Made by a program: the position numbers and the translations under genes. The notes under the pieces are model-generated. The model was not told the DNA's origin, did no database searches, and saw only the letters and a program-made list of their open reading frames with translations. A stretch of DNA of 27,923 nt, from NCBI GenBank assembly GCA_913056375.1, contig CAJXNF010000005.1, forward strand, positions 1 to 27,923. The letters run 5' to 3'. This DNA is from an uncultured Pseudomonadota bacterium. Its GTDB lineage: Bacteria; SAR324; NAC60-12. Below are positions 1 to 8,393 of the stretch, piece by piece. How positions within the stretch are numbered: position 1 is the stretch's first letter; each line of letters starts with the position of its first letter.

Positions 1-441
1 TTCTTGAGTTGGAAAGCGTTCATCGGCACGGGCAGTGACAAAGTGACCACTTAGTGGCATAATTCCATGCCCATATAGGCAAAGTTTGGTCAAAAATTCC
101 CAGTTGATTGCTGCAATTTGCTGCTGTACTGCTGTAAGATCATGGCGTGAAACTGCTACTGGAAACGAACTTGTGTCCAGGGAGGACTGATTCAATAGTT
201 GGCTATCATGAACCAACACCAATTGGACACCAACGCGATGCAATAGTGCGAGTTCTTCCATGATTTTGGGAGCGGCATCTCGTTGTAATAATTCTCCACT
301 GACACAAACAACGAAAATTTGATGATGGAACTCTTCCAAATACGGCAACGAACCGCGAAGTGCTCGCACCAGCGACTGTTGGTTCTCTAAAACTTCGTCT
401 CTCCGTGTCAACTTCTCTTCCTCCTGATTTTTTGATCTCAT
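1..441 (-). CDS. argA: N-acetylglutamate synthase-like protein, N-terminal part (partial, runs off left edge)
   Basis: An open frame of 147 codons runs from an ATG at 441 to base 1 on the minus strand without a stop. The visible protein resembles the amino-acid-kinase domain of ArgA-type N-acetylglutamate synthase, the first step of arginine biosynthesis. The family pattern is followed in order: a 'LRGSLPYLEEF' lead-in, a 'VCVSGELLQ' segment where ArgA proteins have a GGE-type loop, 'ALLHRVGVQLVLVHDS' where they have ALLHSLGIRLVLVHGARPQ, and 'PLSGHFVTAR' near the end. The glycine loop and the GARPQ motif are poorly kept, so the kinase fold may be a non-catalytic or regulatory relic, as it often is in these synthases. 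The GNAT acetyltransferase half would lie outside the window. The start overlaps the start of the divergent glycosyltransferase gene. No strong ribosome binding site is visible. Family assignment is fairly sure; the exact function is less so. Confidence 0.6.
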   Translation of the reverse strand, partial: MRSKNQEEEKLTRRDEVLENQQSLVRALRGSLPYLEEFHHQIFVVCVSGELLQRDAAPKIMEELALLHRVGVQLVLVHDSQLLNQSSLDTSSFPVAVSRHDLTAVQQQIAAINWEFLTKLCLYGHGIMPLSGHFVTARADERFPTQE

Positions 442-2135
442 CGCCTGATTCTCTATCAGTCGTAATACCCAGTTATAATAGCAGCAGCTTGTTGAAAAAT
501 TGTCTGCAAGCCCTGGAACTGCAGACGGCTTCGACGTCTAGTTTTGAAGTCGTTGTTGTGAACGATGGCTCAACAGACGATACCGCAAAAATGTTGGAGG
601 AATTTCATCAACAAACCCACCTCCAACTACGAGTTCTACATCAGCACCGCTCTGGCCCAGGTCGAGCACGCAACGCTGGAGTAGCCTTGGCCCGATTCAA
701 TTGGATCGGCCTACTAGATGCTGATGTACAAGCTGACTCAAATTGGGTGGAATCAGCGTTGGTTTGGATTCACGACCAACCAAGCGCAGGAGCTGTTGAG
801 GGTCAGACTATCGTTGGTAATCGAGAACAAATCACGCCCTTGACACACCAGACCGAAAACCGTCAGGGCGGTCGATATCCAACATGTAACTTGCTGGTTC
901 GCAAACAATTTTGCCATTTCCACTCTGGGTACAAAATTCCTTTCCGAGAAGACACAGACCTGGCTTTCTCAATTCTCGAAGGAGGCTTCTCCATTCCCTT
1001 TGCCCAGGATCTGATCGTCTACCATCCTCCCTTAGCTCCAAAAGCTTCTCGTCCAACTCAATTGGCAAAGCGCTACTTTTTTGATGGCTTACTGAGTCGA
1101 CGATTCCCGTGGCGCGCCACACAGCAATTGGACATCCATCAAGTATGCGGCCTCCAGATCCCCAACTTAAAAAAATGGGGCTACAGCCTGATTGCACTTG
1201 TGCAGATGCTGATCCTGACAAGCCTAGTTTTCTTACCAACTACCCAATTACCAGCTTTGCTTTTGCTGTTTATCTATGCTTCAGGAACTCTTCTAAGCTA
1301 TCGCCTGCTACTACAAAGTTGGAATCTAAAGCACTGGGGACTGTCCCAGCTATTCGCCTACTCTCAAAGAATCCACCTACTACCCTGGTCAATGATCAAA
1401 GCACTGTTGAAGGGCTATTGGCACTTCCGAGGAACCCAGCGCTTCTCTAGAGCCCAGTGGTGGGAAGAGGTACGCCTGGGACCCCCTTCCCAACGGCCTA
1501 GGGATTTGATTGTACTCACAGATCACGAATGGAATCACAGTTCCTCTTTTTACGAGCAACAACTGGCCCAACATCTAGCTCGAACTGGCCATCGCGTTTT
1601 ATTTGCCACCGTCAACTCTGAAATATCGCAAACAAGATTTTCCTGGCAGGAGAAGATCAACCAGTGGATCTCTCCAATCCGTCAAACTGAGACAAATCTC
1701 TACGTCTGGTCCACGAACAAAATCCCCTTGTTGAGCAAAACCCCCATTCACCATAAATTACTGGGGTGGCTACTTCGGCATCGCTTCCAGCAACTTGGCT
1801 GGGAAAACCCACTTGTTTGGTCCTTTCTCACGGATGGGAGCCAAATTACTCAAGCTGCTGGACTCAGTGATCTGATTTACCATCATTTGGAAACAGAAGA
1901 CACAGAGCAAAAAACTGATAAAAAAGCACTTCCAGAAATTTGTAGCGAAGCCCAAATGATCTTGACCAATACAAAGCAGAGTCAGCAATTTTGCCAAAGA
2001 TGGAATCCCAACACTCGCTTTCTGCAGAGTTTTGATGAACTAGGGATTTTGCGCTACTCCAACACCATTCAGGAAACGATATTTCGCTCTTCAGAAAAGC
2101 AACCTATCTCTCACCTTGCTCTTTCCGGTACTTGA
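432..2135 (+). CDS. Membrane glycosyltransferase: GT2 domain plus GT4-like N-terminal half
   Basis: The first ~220 residues are a GT-A family 2 glycosyltransferase. They contain 'SVVIPSYN', 'VVVNDGSTDDT', 'GPGRARNAG' and 'GLLDADVQAD', the last carrying the DxD-type metal/nucleotide-sugar site. Hydrophobic segments near 1170-1300 ('LIALVQMLILTSLVFL', 'ALLLLFIYASGTLL') suggest attachment to the inner membrane. From about 1500 the protein turns into something like the N-terminal Rossmann domain of a GT4 enzyme ('DLIVLTDHEWNHSSSFYEQQ', 'LARTGHRVLFATV'). It ends where the donor-binding C-terminal GT4 domain should begin. It probably adds a sugar to a surface polysaccharide or lipid carrier; the substrate is unknown. 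There is no in-frame ATG near the start. GTG 360, GTG 405 and TTG 432 are possible, and TTG 432 is chosen because it sits just ahead of the conserved domain. None has a clear ribosome binding site. Confidence 0.75.
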   Translation: MISSPDSLSVVIPSYNSSSLLKNCLQALELQTASTSSFEVVVVNDGSTDDTAKMLEEFHQQTHLQLRVLHQHRSGPGRARNAGVALARFNWIGLLDADVQADSNWVESALVWIHDQPSAGAVEGQTIVGNREQITPLTHQTENRQGGRYPTCNLLVRKQFCHFHSGYKIPFREDTDLAFSILEGGFSIPFAQDLIVYHPPLAPKASRPTQLAKRYFFDGLLSRRFPWRATQQLDIHQVCGLQIPNLKKWGYSLIALVQMLILTSLVFLPTTQLPALLLLFIYASGTLLSYRLLLQSWNLKHWGLSQLFAYSQRIHLLPWSMIKALLKGYWHFRGTQRFSRAQWWEEVRLGPPSQRPRDLIVLTDHEWNHSSSFYEQQLAQHLARTGHRVLFATVNSEISQTRFSWQEKINQWISPIRQTETNLYVWSTNKIPLLSKTPIHHKLLGWLLRHRFQQLGWENPLVWSFLTDGSQITQAAGLSDLIYHHLETEDTEQKTDKKALPEICSEAQMILTNTKQSQQFCQRWNPNTRFLQSFDELGILRYSNTIQETIFRSSEKQPISHLALSGT

Positions 2136-2248
2136 ATCCATAAGCTTGTCGAACTCACTTTTGCCTTGCCCTCTCTGCGGGCTTGCCCCAAAGATGATCC
2201 TCTTGATTTCCTTGATTCTGCCGTGTCCGCTCTCAGTACTGCCACACC

Positions 2249-3103
2249 ATGAACCTATTTCCTCTCATTTCCTACAAATTTTCACAGAAAACCTTTCGAA
2301 AACTGCAACGCAAGGGACTGAGCGAAGAAGTCATCCGTCAACTATCTCACCTTGAGGAAAAGTTTTTCGAAACTCCCGAAGAACTGCAAGCAGAGTTGCC
2401 TGAGACAGCCGCAGTTCGTAACAATGAAAAGCTCCTTCTTCGAAGTGCCAAGGGGTATTGTCGCTTAGACCGTCTGATTCCAAACCGTTCGATCCGTGAG
2501 TGGGTTGAAGCCCTGCTATTTGCGCTGATTGTCGCTACAGTGGTGCGTACCTACCTGTTCGCACCCTTCAAGATTCCTTCAGGATCGATGATCCCTACCA
2601 TTCAAATTGGTGATCACATCTTCGCGACAATGTATACCTATGGCACAGAAATTCCGATCCTGGGTATACGAGTCTTTACTGACCCAGTCAAACGGGGAGA
2701 TATCGTCATCTTTCCTTATCCAAAAAATCCGTCGGTTGATTATATCAAGAGGACGATTGGACTCCCGGGAGAGACCCTGGAAATTCGCAATGATAAAGTG
2801 TTCATCAACGGGAAAGAATTGGATGAACCCTATGCTTTTTTTGATCGCCCAAAAGGGCAATCCGATCAAAACCAAAGCTTCAGTGATGGACCAGTCAGCA
2901 ACTTCGGGCCAGTCCAAATCCCCGAAGGAAAGTTATTCGTGATGGGAGACAACCGTTACAACAGCGCAGACAGTCGCTACTGGGGATTTGTAGATGTTGA
3001 TGAAATCAGTGGCAAAGGCCAAATCATCTACTGGTCGCACGACCCACGCGAAAGTCTGACCTCTGGCTATCAGTTCTCACGTATACTGACCCTACTCCGA
3101 TGA
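2249..3103 (+). CDS. lepB: Signal peptidase I
   Basis: This 284-residue enzyme removes signal peptides from exported proteins at the outer face of the inner membrane. One transmembrane helix (about 85-103) leads directly into the catalytic serine motif 'IPSGSMIPT', with Ser113. The general-base lysine is K167 in 'YIKRTIGLPGE', and the conserved 'VMGDNRYNSADSR' box follows at 231-243. All S26 family signatures are present, so it should be active. It carries about 80 residues ahead of the membrane helix, longer than usual, rich in charged residues and probably cytoplasmic. The ATG at 2249 is the first start before conserved sequence. The gene is followed after 19 bases by map in the same direction, so the two are probably co-transcribed. 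Confidence 0.95.
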   Translation: MNLFPLISYKFSQKTFRKLQRKGLSEEVIRQLSHLEEKFFETPEELQAELPETAAVRNNEKLLLRSAKGYCRLDRLIPNRSIREWVEALLFALIVATVVRTYLFAPFKIPSGSMIPTIQIGDHIFATMYTYGTEIPILGIRVFTDPVKRGDIVIFPYPKNPSVDYIKRTIGLPGETLEIRNDKVFINGKELDEPYAFFDRPKGQSDQNQSFSDGPVSNFGPVQIPEGKLFVMGDNRYNSADSRYWGFVDVDEISGKGQIIYWSHDPRESLTSGYQFSRILTLLR

Positions 3104-3122
3104 GTAGCACCCGAGAGATCCC

Positions 3123-3989
3123 ATGAAAACGTCCCGTAATGATTTATGCTGGTGTGGCAGTGGCAAAAAATATAAGAAGTGCCACATGCTGCGAGACAAG
3201 ATGAGCTCTTTTGGAAGACGAGGAACCCGAGGAGTGATCATCAAGACCGAAGAGCAGATTGAAGGCATTCGGCGTAGTAGCCAGTTGACTCGCAAGATCC
3301 TGGATATGGTGCAGGAGCGAATAGGTCCAGGTATCACAACCGAACAGATCAATGACTGGGTTCACGAAGAAACCTTGGCCAACAACGCCTATCCTGCACC
3401 ACTCAATTATCGTGGCAAATCAGCAGTAGGATTTCCCAAGAGCGTTTGCACCTCGGTCAACAATGTTATCTGTCATGGAATTCCCGGCAATGAAGTACTG
3501 AAGGAGGGGGACATTATCAATGTCGATGTTACTAGTATCCTCGATGGGTATTATGGTGACGCAAGCAGGATGTTCCTGATTGGAGATGTCTCGGAAGAAG
3601 CAAAAAACTTAGTCGATATTACCCAAAAATGCCTACAGATTGGTATCCAGCAAGTGAAGCCTGGTAAAACTACTGGAGACATTGGCCACGCAATTCAGAC
3701 TCACGCAGAAGGTCTGGGCTATTCTGTTGTCAGAGACTTCGCTGGTCATGGAGTTGGTATTGAATTCCACGAAGAGCCTCAAATTCTCCATTATGGCAAG
3801 CCCAATACGGGCGTATTGCTTCAACCTAATATGGTCTTCACCATTGAACCGATGATCAATATCGGTCGTCCAGAGTGTAAATTGCTCAGCGATGGATGGA
3901 CGGCTGTCACGCAGGACGGATCGCTTTCCGCCCAGTGGGAACACACCATTCGGGTCACTGCCAATGGCTCAGAAATTCTGACTGCCTAA
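3123..3989 (+). CDS. map: Methionine aminopeptidase, type I, with N-terminal SEC-C zinc motif
   Basis: This M24 metallopeptidase removes the initiator methionine from new proteins. The five metal ligands are visible: D135 ('NVDVT'), D146 ('YGDASR'), H209 ('AGHGVG'), E242 ('TIEPM') and E273 ('QWEHTI'). H118 in 'VICHGIP' is the expected substrate-binding histidine. The first ~22 residues are a SEC-C motif ('NDLCWCGSGKKYKKCH'), a zinc-binding tag also found at the end of SecA and as an extension in a subset of methionine aminopeptidases. In SecA this motif mediates SecB and ribosome contacts, so here it may dock the enzyme near the ribosome exit (inference). The gene lies 19 bases after lepB. 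Confidence 0.95.
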   Translation: MKTSRNDLCWCGSGKKYKKCHMLRDKMSSFGRRGTRGVIIKTEEQIEGIRRSSQLTRKILDMVQERIGPGITTEQINDWVHEETLANNAYPAPLNYRGKSAVGFPKSVCTSVNNVICHGIPGNEVLKEGDIINVDVTSILDGYYGDASRMFLIGDVSEEAKNLVDITQKCLQIGIQQVKPGKTTGDIGHAIQTHAEGLGYSVVRDFAGHGVGIEFHEEPQILHYGKPNTGVLLQPNMVFTIEPMINIGRPECKLLSDGWTAVTQDGSLSAQWEHTIRVTANGSEILTA

Positions 3990-4079
3990 ATTGGCAACCA
4001 TCGAATTTCCTTGTATTTTCTGCCCTGCTTTCTAGGCTGTTAACAAAGAGTACCAACGCCACTTCTATAAACGGACCTC

Positions 4080-5159
4080 ATGGACTCCTGGAACAAGCCA
4101 CCTCGTAAATCACCCTGGGACAAGCGACAACCAACTCCGCCGAATGTCGATGAACTGCTGAACAATCTGCAGAATCGCTTCCGGCACCGTCTGCCTCAAG
4201 GCAACGCAGGCCTAATCTTGATTGTTGTCGCAGCCGCTGTCTGGCTGGCAACCGGATTTTTCATCGTTGATCCTCAAGAACAAGCCGTAGTGAAGCGTTT
4301 CGGAGTTGTTGATCGCGTCGTTGGACCTGGCCCGCACTACCATTTGCCCTCGCCTATCGAGAATATAGACATAGAGAAGGTCACAGAAGTGCGCCGACTT
4401 GAAATTGGCTTCCGTACCATTGACCCAGGGCCTCCAGCTCGCTACCGGCAAGTACTGAAGGAATCCCTGATGCTTACTGGTGATGAGAATATTATCAACG
4501 TACAATTCACTGTACAGTATCGCATCAATGATCTGGAAGGCTACCTGTACAACTTGACTGAGCCAGAATCGACAGTACGTGCAGCTTCTGAATCTGCCAT
4601 GCGTGAAGTTATCGGAGATACCAAGGTAATGGACGCACTGACTGTTGGCAAAAGCCTGATCGAAACAAATACAGCTACCTTGCTACAGGAAATCCTCAAA
4701 GGCTACGACTCTGGAATCTCTATTGTGAACGTCAAGCTTCAGGATGTGCACCCACCAGACGAGGTCAAAGAAGCCTTCAAGGATGTGGTCAGTGCTCGCG
4801 AAGATCAGCAAAAGATGATCAATGAAGCTGAGGGTTACAAAAATAATCTGATTCCGAAAGCCCGAGGGGAAGGCGTGCAGATTGTGAACGAAGCACAGTC
4901 CTACTCTGAGCGGACAGTTCTACTGGCACAGGGTAAGGCAAGCCGCTTCGAGCAGATTTACGAAGAATACCGAAAAGCCAAAGACATCACCAAGGCTCGC
5001 ATCTACATCGAAACAATGGAAGAGGTCTTGCCCAAGGTCAACAAGGTCATTGCTGACGAGAAGCTGGGGCAAAATTTCATGCCATTCCTCCCAATCAATG
5101 AACTGCGACGCGCAGCCAATACCGACAGTGGAGTACGTCAGTCCACGACCATGCGCTAA
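4080..5159 (+). CDS. hflK: HflK-type SPFH/band-7 membrane protease regulator
   Basis: The 359-residue protein has a proline-rich polar start ('MDSWNKPPRKSPWDKR'), one transmembrane helix at about 43-62 and then the SPFH domain beginning 'FFIVDPQEQAVVKRFG'. A long helical region follows ('AREDQQKMINEAEGYKNN', 'RGEGVQIVNEAQSYSERT'). This order is typical of HflK, which with HflC forms a large periplasm-facing cage around the FtsH protease. No hflC follows: the next gene downstream is ksgA on the opposite strand. The ATG at 4080 has only a weak ribosome binding site but is the natural start of the conserved N-terminus. The gene is separated from map by 90 bases. Confidence 0.9.
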   Translation: MDSWNKPPRKSPWDKRQPTPPNVDELLNNLQNRFRHRLPQGNAGLILIVVAAAVWLATGFFIVDPQEQAVVKRFGVVDRVVGPGPHYHLPSPIENIDIEKVTEVRRLEIGFRTIDPGPPARYRQVLKESLMLTGDENIINVQFTVQYRINDLEGYLYNLTEPESTVRAASESAMREVIGDTKVMDALTVGKSLIETNTATLLQEILKGYDSGISIVNVKLQDVHPPDEVKEAFKDVVSAREDQQKMINEAEGYKNNLIPKARGEGVQIVNEAQSYSERTVLLAQGKASRFEQIYEEYRKAKDITKARIYIETMEEVLPKVNKVIADEKLGQNFMPFLPINELRRAANTDSGVRQSTTMR

Positions 5160-5165
5160 TTATGA

Positions 5166-5187
5166 AAGCCTGCTTCACGGCAGGCTT
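5166..5187. terminator. Hairpin between convergent hflK and ksgA
   Basis: A perfect 8-bp inverted repeat, AAGCCTGC and GCAGGCTT, encloses a 6-base loop. It lies just after the hflK stop (5159) and just before the ksgA stop (5196-5198). Neither side has a clean T-run, so it may be a weak bidirectional terminator or a 3'-end protecting hairpin. Confidence 0.55.
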
Positions 5188-5195
5188 CCCCTCTA

Positions 5196-5993
5196 CTAAT
5201 GAAAAGCACGTCCACGCTCACGAAATCGTTCGTATAGCTTGCACCAGTCCTCGAATTCCAGATTTTCAGGCCGCAACTTCAAATATTGCTCCTCCAAACT
5301 CTCTCTTTCCTGCTGAAACCAATTTGGAAACTGTTGTTTCAGATTGCCTATCAACGTCTTTCGCCGTTGTTGGAAAAGGCGCCTGACAAATTCCAGAAAG
5401 TTTTGTTCTTCTTCCTTGCTCCAGCCACTTTTTCTAGGCCACAAATGCACGACAGCAGAATTCACCTTTGGAGGAGGAGCAAAAGCATCTGGGGGAACTT
5501 CAAAAGCTAATTTACGTTCAAATCCGAGACTTCCAGCAAGAGAGAGTGTACCGAACGATTTGCCACCTTCTGCAGTGGCACAGATTCGTTGAGCAACTTC
5601 GTACTGAACCATCAAGGTCCAAGAATCCCAGTATTCTCTCCAAGGTAGCAGGTGAAAGAAGATTGCTGTTGCCACATTATAAGGCAAGTTAGCGACGATT
5701 CGAGCTGGTTGACTTGAAGGGAGTAGCTCCTCAATTGGCAACTTGAGCACATCTCCACATAACAATTGAAATTGAGTTGATCCTGCAAATTCCTGCTGCA
5801 GAAAACCTTGTAGGCTTGGATCAATTTCTACTGCTTTCACAAAAGCACCCATTTCCAGCAGGGCTCTAGTCAGTACCCCTCTGCCAGGTCCGATTTCCAA
5901 CACTTGTTCCCCAGCCTGCACACCAGCCAACTCAATCATACGTTGTACATAGCGTTCCCGTACCAGAAAGTGCTGTCCCCATTTCCGTTTCAT
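5196..5993 (-). CDS. ksgA: 16S rRNA (adenine1518/1519-N6)-dimethyltransferase
   Basis: This 265-residue RsmA/KsgA enzyme dimethylates two adjacent adenines in the 3' terminal hairpin of 16S rRNA late in small-subunit assembly. The protein starts 'MKRKWGQHFL', the usual RsmA opening. It then shows the SAM site 'LEIGPGRGVLT' (G35, G37, G39), the acidic 'AVEID' and the target-adenine motif 'NLPYN' (102-106). The open frame extends upstream to 6110, but residues before MKRKW are unlike the family and the ATG at 5993 matches the normal N-terminus. The gene is divergent from the YhbY-like gene, with 75 bases between the chosen starts. Confidence 0.95.
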   Translation of the reverse strand: MKRKWGQHFLVRERYVQRMIELAGVQAGEQVLEIGPGRGVLTRALLEMGAFVKAVEIDPSLQGFLQQEFAGSTQFQLLCGDVLKLPIEELLPSSQPARIVANLPYNVATAIFFHLLPWREYWDSWTLMVQYEVAQRICATAEGGKSFGTLSLAGSLGFERKLAFEVPPDAFAPPPKVNSAVVHLWPRKSGWSKEEEQNFLEFVRRLFQQRRKTLIGNLKQQFPNWFQQERESLEEQYLKLRPENLEFEDWCKLYERFRERGRAFH

Positions 5994-6068
5994 AATCACA
6001 CCGAAATTCACTTGTTTTTGCGGAGAAAGTTCGTTGGAATGCACGTTTTTTCTCTCAACTCTCTGATG

Positions 6069-6365
6069 ATGACCGGAAAACAACGACGCGCACTTCGTGC
6101 CCTTGCACATTCACTCAAACCATTGTTGCAGTTGGGCAAACATGGACTCAGCGATCAGTTCCTGGAGCAATTGAACACTGCTCTTTTACAACATGAGTTG
6201 ATCAAGTTAAAGGTGTTGGAAAATGCTCCCAATACACCACGGGAAAGCGCTAAAATTCTCGAAGAGCAGCCAGCATTAGAAATCATTCAGGTCATAGGAC
6301 GTACCATTGTACTCTATCGCCCTCACCCTGAAGATCCACAAATTATCCTGCCCTCTTCTGATTGA
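6069..6365 (+). CDS. yhbY: YhbY-type CRM-domain RNA-binding protein
   Basis: The ~98-residue protein opens 'MTGKQRRALRALAHSLKP' and continues 'LLQLGKHGLSDQFLEQLNTA' and 'HELIKLKVLEN', the CRM domain layout of YhbY. YhbY proteins bind pre-50S ribosomal particles; the GxxG-type loop here is 'LGKHGLS'. The ATG at 6069 (or 6066 immediately before it) gives the family's normal length. An in-frame ATG at 6039 with a GGAG further upstream is a possible longer start. The gene sits 22 bases ahead of metG and divergent from ksgA, so a small translation-related neighbourhood is formed. Confidence 0.88.
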   Translation: MTGKQRRALRALAHSLKPLLQLGKHGLSDQFLEQLNTALLQHELIKLKVLENAPNTPRESAKILEEQPALEIIQVIGRTIVLYRPHPEDPQIILPSSD

Positions 6366-6387
6366 TTCTCAGCCACTGTAGGAACGC

Positions 6388-8295
6388 ATGAGCCAGACCT
6401 TCTACTGCACCACGCCGATTTACTACGTCAATAGCAATCCGCACATTGGGCACGCTTACACCACCATCGTCAGTGATGCCATCATCCGTTTTCGGCGACT
6501 GTTCGGGGAAGATGCCTACTTTCTCACAGGCACCGATGAACATGGCCAAAAAATCGCTGAATCTGCAGCCAAAGCGAAGATGGAGCCGCAGGCGTTTGTT
6601 GACATGATGACTCAAAAGTTCAGAGAGCTTTGGCCTGAACTACACATCGAACCAGATCAGTTCATCCGCACTACCGAAGAACGCCACAAGCAAATTGTTC
6701 AACAGATCCTGCAGCAAATCTATGACAACGGCGAAATTTTTCTAAAGGAATACGAAGGCCACTATTGTGTGGGTTGTGAAGAATTTCTCAACGAAAGTGA
6801 GCTCGTCGAAGGGCAATGTCCAACTCACCAAAAAGCCCCTGAGTTTCGCCAGGAGCGCAATTACTTCTTCCGGATGAGCGCTTACCAAGACTGGCTTGTC
6901 CAAATGCTGAAGGATCAACCTGACTGGATCTATCCGGGACGATATCGCAATGAAGTCTTACGATTTTTGGAAAATCCACTGCAGGACCTATGCATCTCAC
7001 GTCCAAAATCACGCCTGACCTGGGGAATCGAACTGCCTTTCGACAGCGATTTTGTGACCTATGTCTGGTTTGATGCATTGCTGAACTACGCTTCTGCGCT
7101 CGACTGTCCAGATGGTGAGTTGTTCCAACGCTACTGGCCTGTCTGTCACCACATCATTGGCAAAGACATTCTGAAGACCCATGCCGTTTATTGGCCCTGC
7201 ATGCTCAAGGCAGCTGGCATGACACCCTTCGCAAGATTGGTCGTGCATGGTCACTGGGTAAGCAGCGGATCCAAGATGAGCAAAACCCTTGGAAATGTGG
7301 TCGATCCTCTGGCGATGAAAGAAAAGCTAGGAGTGGATGGACTGCGCTACTTCCTCGTACGGGACATGAGTTTTGGTGAAGACGCGAACTTCACTGAGGA
7401 ACTAGCCATCACTCGCTACAATGGCGATCTTGCGAATAACTTTGGCAACCTACTTAGCCGAAGTGTCAACCTCAGTCGCCAGAATTTTAGCGAGTTGGTT
7501 CCTGAGTGTGGTGCATTGACCGATGCAGAGACAGAACTCCGAACACAGTTTCAAAAAGGAGTGGAGCAGGTACAAGAATTTATCCGTCAGTTCTACCTAC
7601 ACAAAGCGCTCGAACACATCGCTTGGATGGCCAGTCAAGTCAATGGATATCTCCAGCAGCAAGCTCCATGGCAACTGGCCAAACAACCAGATCAACGTGA
7701 GCGTCTGGGTACCGTGCTCTACACAGCCCTCGATGCCACACGCATCTTGATTGGCCTACTTGCTCCGGTAATGCCTGAAAAAATGAAGCTTGCCTCAACA
7801 ACCCTTGGGTTAGAAGGTCTTCCTCAACTGACAGAGCTTCAGCCAGGATTATTGCAAAGCGGCACAGCACTCCCCAAGCCTGAACCCCTCTTCCCTAAAA
7901 TTCAGGTACCCAAAGCACAACAGGAAGCACCAATCCCCAAAGAAGATTCTGCTCCTGGATCTGAAGCCACTCCATTGAATATTGATGAATTCAACAAAGT
8001 TGAGTTGAAGGTTGGCCTGATTCGAGATTGTGCCCCTGTTGCCGGATCAGACAAGCTACTGCACTCACAAGTTGATCTGGGAGAAGGGCGCTTGCGCTCT
8101 ATTGTTTCTGGGGTGGCTCCGAGGTTCTCTCCTGCTGACTTGATCGGACAGCGTGTTATCGTGGTCAGCAACTTGCGTCCAACCAAGCTGAGAGGAGTGC
8201 TTTCAGAAGGGATGATCCTTTTTGCCGAATCGGAAAAAGGCTTTGAATTGGTAAAAATTCCAGAAAGTGTTGTACCTGGCTCAACCGTTCGCTAA
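6388..8295 (+). CDS. metG: Methionyl-tRNA synthetase with C-terminal tRNA-binding domain
   Basis: This 635-residue class I synthetase charges tRNA(Met). The HIGH signature is intact at 19-22 ('NPHIGHAYTT') and the KMSKT loop is at 296-300. A zinc knuckle is visible with C127, C130, C144 and H147 ('CVGCEEF...CPTH'), the one-knuckle arrangement. The C-terminal ~105 residues ('NIDEFNKVELKVGLIRDC' onward) form a Trbp111-like OB-fold tRNA-binding domain that also promotes dimer formation in the family. A linker rich in proline, lysine and glutamate (about 500-530) joins it to the anticodon domain. The gene ends at a TAA, followed by the promoter region of the nuo genes. Confidence 0.96.
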   Translation: MSQTFYCTTPIYYVNSNPHIGHAYTTIVSDAIIRFRRLFGEDAYFLTGTDEHGQKIAESAAKAKMEPQAFVDMMTQKFRELWPELHIEPDQFIRTTEERHKQIVQQILQQIYDNGEIFLKEYEGHYCVGCEEFLNESELVEGQCPTHQKAPEFRQERNYFFRMSAYQDWLVQMLKDQPDWIYPGRYRNEVLRFLENPLQDLCISRPKSRLTWGIELPFDSDFVTYVWFDALLNYASALDCPDGELFQRYWPVCHHIIGKDILKTHAVYWPCMLKAAGMTPFARLVVHGHWVSSGSKMSKTLGNVVDPLAMKEKLGVDGLRYFLVRDMSFGEDANFTEELAITRYNGDLANNFGNLLSRSVNLSRQNFSELVPECGALTDAETELRTQFQKGVEQVQEFIRQFYLHKALEHIAWMASQVNGYLQQQAPWQLAKQPDQRERLGTVLYTALDATRILIGLLAPVMPEKMKLASTTLGLEGLPQLTELQPGLLQSGTALPKPEPLFPKIQVPKAQQEAPIPKEDSAPGSEATPLNIDEFNKVELKVGLIRDCAPVAGSDKLLHSQVDLGEGRLRSIVSGVAPRFSPADLIGQRVIVVSNLRPTKLRGVLSEGMILFAESEKGFELVKIPESVVPGSTVR

Positions 8296-8322
8296 AGCCT
8301 AAATTGAGGCGTTTGCTTTGAT

Positions 8323-8351
8323 TTGACAAAGGACAGGTCGGATGGAATACT
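8323..8351 (+). promoter_or_regulatory. Sigma70-like promoter of the nuo operon
   Basis: TTGACA (8323-8328) is followed by 17 bases and then AATACT (8346-8351), a consensus -35 and a 4/6 -10 box at optimal spacing. It lies in the 98-base gap between metG and nuoA, and no other gap as long occurs inside the nuo cluster. Start of transcription would be expected near 8358-8360, some 35 bases before the nuoA ATG. Confidence 0.6.
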
Positions 8352-8393
8352 GCCACTGATTTTGTTTGATTTGTTTTGCCTGCTGGAGTTTGC

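Noticed and set aside
4040..4071. TTAACA and TATAAA as an hflK promoter
   Set aside because: The spacing is 20 bases and the -10 box would lie only 8 bases ahead of the ATG, so it is not convincing.
5994..6110. Longer ksgA start at 6110
   Set aside because: It would add 39 residues without family similarity and overlap the divergent YhbY-like gene; MKRKWGQHFL is the normal start.
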